A DNA stretch of 64,000 nucleotides. It comes from Symsagittifera roscoffensis. Its lineage: Eukaryota; Xenacoelomorpha; Acoela; Convolutidae. Made by a program: the position numbers and the translations under genes. The stretch spans positions 44,869,467 to 44,933,466 of the forward strand of contig NC_087070.1 in assembly GCF_963678635.1 (NCBI RefSeq). The letters are read 5' to 3'. The notes beneath the pieces are model-generated. The model saw nothing but the letters and a program-made list of their open reading frames with translations, was not told where the DNA came from and made no database searches. Positions 20,480 through 31,700 of the stretch are shown here, piece by piece (position 1 is the first letter of the stretch; each line of letters begins with the position of its first letter).

Positions 20480-21562
20480 ATGGCAAACGTAGTAGCATAC
20501 CCAGATTTAGCTCTCGAAAAGTTTACCGGCTTAGATCCGAATGAAGATGCAAGAGATTTTCTTGATATAGTAGAGAAAAAGATAGCATTTTCCCTAGGCA
20601 CTAGACCAGGAGACGCAGGTGACGAACAAGACGCATATGATAACAGACAAAGAGCCTTATTTGGTTCAATATTAAGAGGTCCAGCCGCTCAATGGTATCA
20701 GGGATTAGCAGCAAACTTACCTTGGAATGATATAAGAGATCAATTCATAGATAGATTCACTGATGATAAAGATAAGTATAGGAGACGAATAGAAGCAGAA
20801 AACATAAAAAGACAACCTGATGAATTCATTAAAAGCTACATACATAGATTAAGCACTGCAGTAGACCGTGGATGGCCTAATCCAACTTTTAATGATGATC
20901 AAAGAACAGCAAAGAAAATGGAATTCTTTGTACGCGGCTTAAGCCCGCCAGGCTTGAAACAAAAGGCTCATCAATTCCTAATTGAGAATCCACCCGCAAC
21001 ATGGCAACAATTAAAAGATCATATTGCAACAAAAGACTTAAGTAGTGATTTTACTGGAACAGCCTCAAGTAGTGTTGATAATAAGTTGGAGATAGAAGGA
21101 ATAAAGGATCAGCTTAAGGAGTTAACAGGACTAATGAAAGATCATAAAATAAACGCAGCTTATAATCCACATGAGCATAGAAACAAACAAAACAACCCAA
21201 TGTTTTGCAACTGGTGTTGCATGTCAGGCCACACGATAAGCCATTGCTCTAAATATAACGATCAACAGGAGCAAAATTATAACTCGCTTCAATTAAGAGA
21301 GAATTCAAACAGAAGTCACCATAACTATAGCAAGAGTAGGTCAAGAGTAGACAACAATTTCAATGACATAAACTCTCAGCAAGAGTTCAGGCACTTGTCA
21401 AACTTCAATGAAAGTTCTCAATCGCGTGACAGGTCGAACAGTAAGAAACACTTCAACGAAAATAACGATTATCATTCACCTTACCAGATCCACAACTTTA
21501 GTGATGATGACATTCCAGGAGACTATACCGATAATGAGTGTGAACTTGTGAATTTAAACTAG
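20480..21562 (+). CDS. gag: Gag polyprotein, copy 2
   Basis: 360 residues with the same capsid-like core, CCHC knuckle (residues 243-256) and polar tail as copy 1. It has a 12-bp in-frame deletion after KDLS and a single Ala to Thr change in IHRLS(A/T)AVDR. It ends at TAG directly after TTTAAAC. Confidence 0.9.
   Translation: MANVVAYPDLALEKFTGLDPNEDARDFLDIVEKKIAFSLGTRPGDAGDEQDAYDNRQRALFGSILRGPAAQWYQGLAANLPWNDIRDQFIDRFTDDKDKYRRRIEAENIKRQPDEFIKSYIHRLSTAVDRGWPNPTFNDDQRTAKKMEFFVRGLSPPGLKQKAHQFLIENPPATWQQLKDHIATKDLSSDFTGTASSSVDNKLEIEGIKDQLKELTGLMKDHKINAAYNPHEHRNKQNNPMFCNWCCMSGHTISHCSKYNDQQEQNYNSLQLRENSNRSHHNYSKSRSRVDNNFNDINSQQEFRHLSNFNESSQSRDRSNSKKHFNENNDYHSPYQIHNFSDDDIPGDYTDNECELVNLN
21553..21559 (+). 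promoter_or_regulatory. Programmed -1 frameshift site TTTAAAC (copy 2)
   Basis: Same register as in copy 1 (T TTA AAC followed by the gag stop TAG). The -1 frame is open from 21544 into the protease. Confidence 0.85.
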
Positions 21563-22299
21563 ATCAGTCTCCGTCCGAACCAAAAATACAATTATACATT
21601 AACTTATACCAACATCCCGTCGGAGACAAAAATAAAAATAACGGTCTGGAAACCCAATTTCTACTAGACACTGGAGCAACATGTTCACTTATTAATTTTG
21701 ACAGTTATGAACAAAATTGTAAAATACAGCCTCTACAGCTGAATAAATCTAGATCAAACACAGTTGCTGTTAATGGAGAAAACCTTAAACTTATAGGTTA
21801 TACCAATTTTGACTCAACTTTTGGTACAAACACTGATAATCCGGTAAAAATCAAAGCATGGATTTCAGCTGAGAACGGATGCGATCTAAATATATTAGGA
21901 ATGGATTTCATTTCTCACAACATTAAATCAATAAACTTTCCGAATTTAAACTTAGAATTAAAAAAATACCCAGATATAACAGTTCCTATCAGTATTATAA
22001 GAAGCAAAATTTATCCATATCTAAGCTTTTATCAAAATGTATTTCTTGATAAAAATATAACTATTGCACCAAAATCATCCCGCGTAATTTCATTTTCTCC
22101 AGCAGGCATAGTTTTCAAAGTAGGAACATTGTTTAGAATTGATAAGTCTTTAGAACAAAAAGGCATTAATGCAAAAAGCACTTATTGTAGGAATGAAATT
22201 AAGTCAATGCCTATCGTACTAAAAAATTCCAGGGAATCAAAAGTAGACATAAACAAAGGTGTAATAGGTCAAACATTTGAAAACATAGAAATAAAATAA
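21553..22299 (+). CDS. pro: Retropepsin frame reached by -1 frameshift, copy 2
   Basis: About 248 residues after the slip. It has DTGA with the catalytic Asp codon at 21667 and ILGMDF at about 21892. It keeps the 21-residue segment (FKVGTLFRIDKSL onward) that copy 1 has lost, so this is the more complete version. No RT follows. Confidence 0.85.
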   Translation, partial: FKLDQSPSEPKIQLYINLYQHPVGDKNKNNGLETQFLLDTGATCSLINFDSYEQNCKIQPLQLNKSRSNTVAVNGENLKLIGYTNFDSTFGTNTDNPVKIKAWISAENGCDLNILGMDFISHNIKSINFPNLNLELKKYPDITVPISIIRSKIYPYLSFYQNVFLDKNITIAPKSSRVISFSPAGIVFKVGTLFRIDKSLEQKGINAKSTYCRNEIKSMPIVLKNSRESKVDINKGVIGQTFENIEIK

Positions 22300-23888
22300 A
22301 CCCATTTCTTCCCTTTAAAATAATTATAAATATGAAGTTTCCATTAAAACTTTTATAACGCTTTAAGTTTGTTAAGTTTACCTAACATTTTGTATACTGA
22401 GCAGTAAATTTAATTTAATCCTACTAAAAAACAAGATTACGAGTTTTGTCCTACAAATATACTACAATGAAAAGCGGTTCTGTATGACACCAAAAGGATA
22501 TGCCAAAATGCATGAACACGGATTTAATTCTTAATTGAGATTGAAAACAGTCAAGTACGCTAACAATTTTGGACCATCCTCAAAATCAAATAAAAATAGA
22601 GGGATCGGAATCCAATGGCTCAGACAGTTTTTCGACTTCAACATATTTGCAAAAAAAAATTGCAAAAGGCCAGGAGTTTAAAATATTACAGTTTTACGAG
22701 TCTATAATAATTTCATTTTCAGGCGGTTTTATTAGCTGAAAAATCAGTATTACACTTCAGGGAATGTCAAATTACCCTACGTACAATAACGAGAATTAAT
22801 AGAGTGAAACCTTTGATGAAAGAACTAGCCAATGCAAAATTGTAACAAACTCATTCTGCGGAGTTAAATTGCACCATCGGATTCCTCTTAGGGCCCAAGA
22901 AGGGACCGATGACATTATTTTTATCTTTGTAGTTTTCAAGTTACAAAATGCAAACTAGAAGAAATTCATCAAAAAGGGAAATATCACCTCCTTTCTTCTC
23001 AACACATTGAGTAAAATTTTCACCAATATTCTTTATCATAAAATGGGCGAACAATGTTTTTCGACCCGACCCGCCGCAGATTTATGCCAGCATTTGTTGG
23101 TGGCTTCATGTAGCCTTTTTAAAATTATGGTACCATATTCTTTCAACAACGCAAATGCTTGTTGGTGGCTGTTTGCAGCCCTTGAGACTCTTATGATTCG
23201 CTCCTCACAATTTGGCCAAAATATCAATTCGGTAGTTCAAAATCCACAACATGCAAGCATTTAAACCCTTAAAAACAACAAATTTTCAAAAGCAACACTT
23301 TGAAAATTGGACCGCATCATCCTTAAGATTGTTTACGTTAAATTTTTGCATCATAAAGTTCAGGATGACTTTCTGTACTAAAGATGTGAACATGGATTGA
23401 TGCAGAGGGTTAAAACCAAAGAGGAACTAATAAACTTATCTTTTTGAACATTATACTGTTTGCAAATTGTCTGTTTAATTTTCCTTTTCTACGATATTTC
23501 ATTTTGATTTGATGCTAATTCAAATCTTTTCTATTTTCTATCAAAAAATGTAACAAAAATTGCTGGTTATGACAACCAGGTGGACATACATTTAAGATTA
23601 GGGGTTAATTAATGCCCAAATTACCATTTTTTGCTTTAAATACATAAATTTAATATCTGAGCTTAACTCAGTGTTGTAAAGTGCTTTATTCCTGTGGTTA
23701 ATAAACACCATGATCGTTTTTCTTCATTTGTTTTCCGTGGTGGGTTTGTGTGAAACCACAAGATTATATTTTCCACCTTTTATATATAAAAATTTTTACA
23801 CTTTGTCCTTAATTGTTCAAACATTTGATAATTAGCCTTAATATCCGAATGTAATTCGGGATTTTGAATATTTGGTCATTTTATATTG
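22300..23888 (+). other. Non-coding middle of copy 2
   Basis: Counterpart of 13727-15316; again no RT, RNase H or integrase motifs. Confidence 0.4.
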
Positions 23889-24389
23889 ATGTTTAGCAAA
23901 ATGGAATATGACCCAATTTTAAACTGGAACTGCAGAAATGCAGACCCAGCACCAGAGGAGTTTAAAAGAAAGCTGCCTCGCAGGAAGAAACAACGAAAAC
24001 CTGTAGCAGTACAATCTTTGTCAATGGACGATGGGTTAAATAAGAATCCTCGCAGCTTTCCCAGTTTAACCCAAAGATTGGAGCTGCAGAAGTGCAGAGA
24101 AACCAAATTGGATACGGAAAACCCAAATTATATAACGAGTTTAAAGTACTCAATACAAGAAAATTATAACAGATGGAAACTGCCATCGTTCATTGAAGTC
24201 GTCAACTCAACGACAATGGAAAAGGCGATGATGCCTATCGATTTCATAACCCAGCAAGAAGTGGTTATAAAGAACGAAACCAACTTCTGGAAATTAAAGA
24301 AGAGGGAGGAAAACGGCTACATCCTCAAGGCAGGAGGCACGCAAGTCACCATCCCGTTCGAGGGAATAACTGTTTTCCGAACCATGTAA
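23889..24389 (+). CDS. 3' accessory ORF, copy 2
   Basis: 166 residues from the ATG at 23889, equal to copy 1 except for two changes in the middle (KYITSLKYSIKE versus NYITSLKYSIQE). Basic KLPRRKKQRKP stretch retained. Function unknown. Confidence 0.65.
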   Translation: MFSKMEYDPILNWNCRNADPAPEEFKRKLPRRKKQRKPVAVQSLSMDDGLNKNPRSFPSLTQRLELQKCRETKLDTENPNYITSLKYSIQENYNRWKLPSFIEVVNSTTMEKAMMPIDFITQQEVVIKNETNFWKLKKREENGYILKAGGTQVTIPFEGITVFRTM

Positions 24390-24574
24390 AAAACAGACAG
24401 GAAGAACAGGACGACATTCAACAACTTACGGACGGAATGAGCAGACTACGAATCAAAAACAAAATTAAAAAGAAGAAAATCGTGAAGTTGCAACAAAAAC
24501 TTGAGGCTTCACAGAGGAAGATAGCGATCCTCAGATCATACAACGTGGAGCTAGAAGACGGAAGGAAGCTCTAG
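24197..24574 (+). CDS. Overlapping -1 frame with coiled-coil C-terminus, copy 2 (candidate)
   Basis: The overlapping frame of copy 1 is kept open here too, with the same Lys-rich heptad segment and stop TAG at 24572-24574. It needs frameshift or splicing to be expressed at full length. Confidence 0.45.
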   Translation, partial: SRQLNDNGKGDDAYRFHNPARSGYKERNQLLEIKEEGGKRLHPQGRRHASHHPVRGNNCFPNHVKNRQEEQDDIQQLTDGMSRLRIKNKIKKKKIVKLQQKLEASQRKIAILRSYNVELEDGRKL

Positions 24575-24721
24575 ATAAAACCTAACTTATCTTTATAACT
24601 TTTTCGTTTGATGTTCTTTTTAAATTTTATAACTATAGTATTTAACCATTAAAGTGTTTAAATTTTCACCATGGTAACTGTAAGAATCGAACAGCTTAAT
24701 TTTCTAAAAAAAGGGGTGAGT

Positions 24722-25874
24722 TGTAGTATTGAGAAATACTACACAGACAAAAGACCATTGTCTTAATTGTTTATTTAACGACCCAATTCTAAATTGGAGC
24801 GTGCCAATTAAATTAAAGCCTCTTTTCACTAAATCAGATATTGACTGATTTACTCTTATTAGGACTATAAAATCTTGTTTTGAAAATCCACTCCTTTTTA
24901 AATACTTGTCCAATTTTTCTCATTTTTTCGTGCTCAATATTTTAAAAGGGCGGCGATTATTTTTACGTCCCTTTTAACTTAACTTGAAACAAACTGGATA
25001 AACATTTCGCAGTCTTGCCGGCTGCACTGAAATTCTCCTTGCTTTGATTAAGCAGAGATGCACCTGCAATATGATGCATCAGAGAGAGTAATATGAATTT
25101 TTAATCAGACAAACTGAAGGCTGCGGTTTTTATCAAAGTGGACTAATAAGTTGAAGATATTTGATTTGAAAAAATCAAACAAAAACTAGTTGAAAATTCC
25201 CTTATTAAAAAGGGAGAACAAAGGAGCAGGTGAAACCTGAATAATTAAAGATTGAATCAGCCGCCGGTTTATGCTTACGAGCAAAAGGACTGGCCTGAAA
25301 ACTTCAGTGTTTCATTTTGCTCAGTCAGCAGCAAGTCATTTCTCTTCAGTCAGTTCTTTTAAAAATAAATAATTTTTCTTTTCTGCCCTAACACTAAAAT
25401 TAATCTAGCCCTTTTCATTTATAAAAAGAGAATAAATTCTCAGTTTAAGTTTGATTTGAAAAATTATAAATCGAGATACTCGAGATACACACCCCCGAGG
25501 AAGTCTGGACTACAAGTACCCAAAGGACTACGGCAAGACGATTCAGACGACCCAACCAGAAATGCTGAAGTGGACAAAATCAAGGGCAACCATACATACT
25601 AATCAGCCACCGACCTTAGTAAGAAGATAAAATATTGATGAACAAAATAAGATTAGCTCAACCTCCCCTCATAGGTATATTTCTTTAAGCTGTTCGATTC
25701 ATTTATATAATCTAATAACCCAGTGCTTTGTATCTAACCAACTAATTAATTCATACCTTTTCTAACTATTGTTTCTACTCTACTTTTTGTCAAGACAATT
25801 TGACGATTTAAGGTGAGACTTATAACTTAGGATAAAATTACTAAGCATTCAACCAGCAATGAGCGCTTAGTAAA
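24722..25874 (+). repeat. LTR 3 of the array (3' outer LTR)
   Basis: About 1153 bp, preceded by AAAAAAAGGGGTGAG and matching LTRs 1 and 2 up to CTTAGTAAA. It then diverges into flanking DNA at GTGT (25875-25878), which equals the left flank. Confidence 0.85.
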
Positions 25875-25940
25875 GTGTTTCTAGTGATACAATGTGCTTC
25901 GTCAGTGATGCTATAGAAATAGCCTCCTAGTGTAGAAAAC

Positions 25941-26985
25941 TTACGGCTGGAACGACATTGAAAAAAAACTTGTTTTTGCTAAGGGTAAGTCCGCTTTACT
26001 GGGAAAAGCAAAGGCCATGAAGTTAAATGGACCGAGATCGTAAAAACCATGGAGTAGCTTGCAGAAATAAATGAGATCTAACACGAGTTGATAACATAGA
26101 GGAAGCTCAGAAAGATCTCCTAGACCAGATTGGTAATGAGAAAACCCAGAAGCCCCAATAAATAGGCTTGTTTTGGAAAGAGTGAAGCTTACGTAAATTA
26201 GTCCCCGTTGAAAACCACACTTGGGAACATAATAAAAAGAATACTCAAGACACGAGTAGAGTAATTTGTACTTCACATAAGGCGAAACAGAGAAAGGGAT
26301 AGCGCGTTTGATATTATGAAACTCTTTTAGAGAGTTGTGCCAGTTTAATGGATATGTGTGCAGACCATTCAAGTGAAGAACAAATTGTGACGCCCAAATC
26401 TTCAACTCTTTTAACATGTTCAATATTGTGGCCATTCAAAGCAATAGCAAATGTGTAGATGTCATTGCGACAATTATCAGTTTGGTTTTTGATACATGGA
26501 ATATCATGATGTTCCATTGGGACCACAAGTAAAAGCTATCAACATCTTGCTGCAGGCTGTAATTACAATTGCCACTGAGTTTGGCATCATCAGCAAATAG
26601 TAAACACAAAGAACTGACAGCGTCAACAAGAAAGTCGTTTATGTAATATGGACAATAGAACTGTATGGCAGCAAGAGGTAACGAAATAGGGAATATCGTC
26701 AAATGATTTATTAGCTGAATCATCGATATTTGAAAGAAGACAGTCAATCATGGAAGTTGAGATAGGAACATCAGAAAGTTTTATTAGGTTTTTTGAAGCA
26801 GTATTTTCAATCCGAAATTGGGATGATTGTGGAGATGTTGAATATACTGAAGAGAAAAACTCATTAAATAGAACTGCTTTAACGAAAGATTCGGTGGCAG
26901 CTAGAGTTGTCCAGTGTATAGTCGCAGTAATTAGCGAAGAGGAGCTTAATGACCTCAGGACTTTAAAACAGCCATGAATTGAATA
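25941..26985 (-). pseudogene. LINE (non-LTR retrotransposon) reverse transcriptase relic, Jockey/CR1-like
   Basis: Minus-strand fragments in different frames together give the back part of a LINE pol. At 26980-26700 there is a LFNEFFSSVYS-type block before the RT core. Around 26650-26560 YINDF and LFADDAKLSG hold the RT catalytic FADD. LQQDVDSFYLWSQWN and SKTKLI follow, then VEDLGVTICSSLEW at about 26400. The post-RT region is NIKRAIPF, then LLYSCLEYSFYYVP and LPLCYQLVLDLIYFCKL. At least one frameshift (about 26314) and a gap between the pre-RT block and YINDF show decay. The plus-strand frame at 26750-26977 is only its antisense shadow. The adjoining LTR array may be inserted in its 3' part. 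Confidence 0.8.
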
Positions 26986-28514
26986 ACTTCTGATGTTGTT
27001 TTAAAGAATAACTCTGTCGAGCTCGACTGATTGCTGAAAAGATTGTTGAAGTTTGGACATTCGTATCTTTGAAATTGAGCCGGCTTTTTCGTGACGTCTC
27101 CTTTCGGTTTGAATTTGGTTTTTAAAATGAACAGAGTTTAAAGAATGGTAGAAATGTAAAACTCATCGCTTTGTACTGGACTATAGATAAATAATTTCTT
27201 TAAAGAAAGTAAAGAAATGCAATAGAACGCTGGCAGAATCAGCATCCGAATAGTCAATAACCTTTGATAGCTGATAAAGACCCTCGAGATTGCAGTGAAG
27301 ACAAAGGAGTTAAATGATGATTGTGCGATAGAGGATTTTTTTTGTTTTGAAGCAGAGAATCGCAAGTCTAAGCAACGTCTATGAGACAAGGAAAGTGAGC
27401 AGACAGCCGCTCATCGAGAGTGCTGACATCTATATTGTCAGGTTTCGATACTAATACAGTAGTACAGTACTGATTACAATTGCGAGCGTAGTGTATTAGT
27501 ACGAGCCTTCTTTTTTCTAGCCTAACTCGCAATTAAAAGTATTCATTAGAAGTGTAAAGTGTTCATTTTTGGTGGCACTTTTGCTATAATCACGATCTGC
27601 AACTCTGGAAATTTTATAGCATCTGTTCTGTGCTTTATTTGTGGCTAGTGTTTGTGATTTTTTTTTAGCGTCCGTGGCTGAGGGGTTAGTGCGTGAGACT
27701 CATAATCTGTAGGTCACAGATCGCATCCGAGAAGTAGCCGAGTTTTTACTAATTCGAGGCTAATTTTTTGTACTTTATAGAGCTGCTTTTTGTAGTGTTC
27801 TCGCTAGTGTTTGCGAAGCGAAACTTCGCCTCTGCGTTAAATTATCCGGGAAAAACGAGCAAAATATAAATCGCAATTTTTAAATTTTGGGTTGAATATA
27901 TGCAAAAAATGATGCAGACAAAACTTGCTTAGAATTGAACTCAATTTTTTTGCGAAAATCGGACCCAAAATGTTTGCCCAAAAGCAATCGATTTTGACTT
28001 TTTCTAGTCAATTTAAAAATTTATGCCGAAACTACTGGATCAATTGGTGTCAAAGTGAGTCGGTTATGTTGCCAAACAACGATCAATAGGGGTATAAACT
28101 ACACAAATTTGTTCATAATGTTTCGAGGATATACTTTTGTCAGCAATTGATCCGGTAGTTATAGCGTAATTGGCAATTTAGACCCTCTTGTTTAAACGAG
28201 AAAAACCTGAGGTGAAATGTTTTAACGTAAAGAGCATGAAGTGATTGTCAGTTTTTTAATAGGTCATGATGATGTTTTTTGTTTCTTTTCAGTATCTTGT
28301 TCACGTTAACGTTTGATTTTTTTCAGTTTGACTCATAATTTTTTTTTGAATTCAATTCGTTTTTTTTTTCGATTAACTCCTTTCAAAAAAAAATAAGCGT
28401 CATAAATTCGCAATATAACAGATATCAAATCGTAATTTTTTTGGTTAAAAACTTTTAAACAAAACTACGCGAATCATTTGTGCTGCTGACATGCTCAATT
28501 TCCTGAACTGAAGC
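26986..28514. other. Non-coding stretch between transposon relics
   Basis: No supported gene apart from the tRNA-like relic at 27668-27740. Long T tracts near 28310-28390. A minus-strand frame at 27138-27389 lacks motifs. Confidence 0.35.
27668..27740 (+). pseudogene. tRNA-Met(CAT)-like relic
   Basis: GCGTCCGTGGCTGAGGGG onward has the A-box-like TGGCTGAGGGGTTAG (D arm). An anticodon loop CTCATAA then gives anticodon CAT with T33, followed by AGGTCACAGATCGCATCC where the T arm should be. The B box is degenerate (GATCGCATCC rather than GGTTCGAATCC). Only three anticodon-stem pairs hold and the acceptor ends do not pair. It is a tRNA pseudogene or the head of a tRNA-derived SINE, not a working tRNA. 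Confidence 0.5.
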
Positions 28515-28709
28515 TTATCTTCTGGATACTTTATCTAGAATTCCAACCATTGGATCTATAATTATAGATATTTTATGTTTATTTTTTGCTGCTGATTTTT
28601 CGGCTTCGTGATGTCGGCTTAACCTTTCTCGGTTTAGATTTTGAATTTTGTATACCATCGTGTACACCCTGCGTGTATGGCACTCGTGGATCCTATATGG
28701 GCGATACAT
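28515..28709 (-). pseudogene. Possible transposon-encoded protein fragment (SIIIDxM motif)
   Basis: The 64-residue minus frame contains NRERLSRHHEAEKSAAKNKH followed by ISIIIDPMVGILDK. A helical Arg/Glu-rich stretch leading into SIIIDGMDQ is typical of a transposase-like protein widespread in aquatic invertebrate genomes. Here the motif is degraded (IIIDPM). The frame is short, ATG-less at its likely origin and isolated, so this is a tentative relic. Confidence 0.3.
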
Positions 28710-31700
28710 GCATTTTTTCCAATGAGATTGTTATGGCAAACATTTTTCGTTGACTTTCAGCCTATTGCGTGTTGGCTTTTCATCTTATATATAACTTCCT
28801 AAAATCTCCTGTGTTATTTTTGTGATCAATAAGACTATGAAAAAAGAAACGATTGCTCAAAGTCAACCCCGGAAGAAGCTTCTCGTTTTTCTAGTTCCTT
28901 CTTCAGTGGTAAAGTCTTTCGAAATTCTCTTAGCTACTTCTATTTTTTTGCTTAGAGATGAGGATCTATAACTTTGCTTACTAGTGCTATATTATCTGTT
29001 CATCTTTTAAAATCAGTGCTAGTAATTTGAACTCAGTGTCGATAGTAAGGCAAAATTTAATTACACTGAAAATATATAAACTAATTTTATCGAATTTTAA
29101 TGATACCACAATTGAATCTACGAGGTTTTGATATTAAATTGAAGCATTCCAGCCGACTTTATCATCAATTTTTTCAACAATTTATGATGATCGAAATTGT
29201 TGTCTGCCTCGGGCCAACGTTGGGCACAAGGCTCTTTAAATTTTGACCCTAGATAAACAAGTGAAGCCATAGTTATCTAAGTTGATAATGTAAATGTTAT
29301 AAAAATTTATCCAGTTCAAATGTGCGAAAAATTTTCATGGTTTTAAAGTATTTTGGAACTTTTTTTTATAATTCAAGGTTCTCATTATTGCTAATTTTTT
29401 CATTACACATTTAAAGCTCCTTTGGTCAAACAACGAAAAAATTTTACATCTTTGTTCAGGCTGATTTTTCAGTCTCCCTACATTTCATGGTTTCTTAAAA
29501 TATTGAAGCCGATGGTTTTGCAGAATGTAAAAAAGAGTCGCCGCCATACATTTCACAACGCTGAGCTGTTTTTGTTCGTGTATTTTTCGCAGCGTGCCAT
29601 TTTTTCACGACAAAATTTTTTTATGCTGAACAAACTCATTACAAGCATTTAAGCTTTTTAGAGTGAATCTCTTCATACCAGACGAATGTTGAGTCTTCAT
29701 TCCACAAAAAGTTGCATTGTTTTGAACTCTTGTTTATTGATTTTACAGAACTCACAATTTCTTTTTGCGTTTGATTTAAAAATTTCTCTAACAATTACAG
29801 TATTTTCAAATGGTGATGTATATTTATTGCGCATAGAACATCTATATCTAGTAATTCTTGTGTTTTTCCGAATGTCGACAAAAATTAAAGAATAAAATGC
29901 TCAAAATGAGAGAAACAAAAATCGGAACCTTTTGAATGCTGCCGATAGTCTAGGCAAAATAAACCGTAGCACGTGATCGTTGGATCCTTAAATGTTTTCA
30001 TGCTCCAGGGGAGGTTATACTGGGGCAGGGGGTCCAAACTAACTGTGCTCAAAATTAATCTTTCAGCAGTATGAACGGATCTGCTTCCAAGTGCTTATTT
30101 TATAATAGTTTTCACATGGTAAGAAAGATGAATCCCCTGTACACGCAAATCAAGTGAATGCGTCAACAAATGAGTTAATGCGGTTCTTGGTTTTCCCAAC
30201 TTTCTTGAACAAGTTTTGAAATTGCTAATTATGTTTTATTTTCAACACTAGAAAATAATTTCATGTTTTTTCAATCTGTCTTGAAACCTTCATCTCTGAA
30301 AAATGGAACTTAAGTCTCTAATTGATGATAAAAGATTTTGATAATTATTTTTAAAATGGACAAATTTGAGTTGGGTTAAACTGGTAAATTGTTAAGTGAC
30401 CTTTTAAAGAGCTAATGCAACTGTAACTCAATCACAGTAGCAGTTTCATTAGCAACCATAACTTTTTCAACTATTTCGTAGTAGCCTTTCAGGAAAAATT
30501 ACTCTAATATTTGTTTTTCGTGTTTTGACAATTGAACTGAACTTACTTTCATTTGTGCACTCATAGGCTGAAATAGCATATCGATAGAACGAAGTTTGCA
30601 TTCTGTACGGCAGACCTTAACACTTGAGAGCAACAGAGAACTTCTAGCTCTTTAATGCATGATACCTGGGAAAAATTGATTTTTTTTTTTTTTTTACTGT
30701 TATATATTAACGCTTGATAGACATCCTTCTTGTTACATGGGATAAATCTTGATTTAGTTGCCCATCTCTTGAGCTACTAATGATAGTTGCATCATCAGCA
30801 AAACTGATAGGTTAAGGTTTCTTGCACATCCCAGGCAAATCATTTATAGGATAAGAAACATCGATGGGCCAAGCACTGATCGATGAGTTATGCTTAATTT
30901 CTCTGATCGATGAGTTAAATTCTCCTAAGCTGACATTTTGTGTTTGGTCAGCCAAATAATTTTTCATAACTTCTCGAGGTACCTGAATCCTAAATGTTTC
31001 TTGAGATACCTAATTTGGATGTAAAAACCATTTCACGACTTAGTTCCTTCCCACCCCTCTCGAATTGTGGTCAGAACAATAATGCTGAATGCAAAATTAA
31101 CTGGAGATTTCACGCTATATGCATGCAATTGGAAGTTGAGGTACTTATAAGCTAGACCAATTTTCAAACCTCCATCATAAAAATCTCGGGTAAAATGAAC
31201 GTTTTGTACTTTCCTACGTTTTGAAAACAAGGCATCAAAAATTTAAGTATAGTTCAAAAGGAAAATTAGAAGACGATTAACTCGGTCATCATAAAAAAGA
31301 TCAACAGATCCTGAGATCCGTTTTTTCTTAAATTTTCGGAACAATTATCTTGCCTCTATTCATTTTTGCATGATCTTGAAACTTAGTTCTACGCTGCTTA
31401 AGGCAGTTTCTCCAGAAAGGTTGAAATAAAACACGCTTAAGTTTGTTCATTCTGAGCATTTCTGTTAAGTCATACTACGAAAACGAGGAATCATTGTGCA
31501 AGGTTGAATTACTCTGCAAACAAATTTTAATCATCCAAATAGCTCTTTTCGCTGATTTTTTCTTACCACGTCTATGGATTACTTGATTTCAGCTATCAAC
31601 ATTTTACATTTTCGTTCACGGTTAAATTTAGATGAGACAAGCTGAATGGCAGAGCGGATTATTCAGATTTTGTCCTAGGATTCGAGAGCCTTCTAAGACT

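Larger units (their letters stand above)
7640..25874 (+). mobile_element. Tandem LTR retrotransposon array: LTR-internal-LTR-internal-LTR (non-autonomous gag-pro element)
   Basis: Two units of about 8.51 and 8.57 kb are nearly base-for-base copies, and a third partial copy equals only the LTR. LTRs run 7640-8791, 16149-17301 and 24722-25874. The array is bounded by GTGT on both outer sides (7636-7639 and 25875-25878), with no such repeat at the inner junctions. Each unit encodes two small paralogous ORFs, gag, a -1 frameshift site, a retropepsin frame and 3' accessory frames. No RT, RNase H or integrase motif is visible in either copy, so the element is presumably mobilised in trans. The gag and protease style resembles Ty3/gypsy, but without RT the family cannot be fixed. 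Units differ by scattered substitutions and a few indels, implying a recent duplication. Confidence 0.9.

Noticed and set aside
26750-26977. 75-residue plus-strand ORF after the LTR array.
   Set aside because: It is the reverse strand of the LINE pre-RT block.
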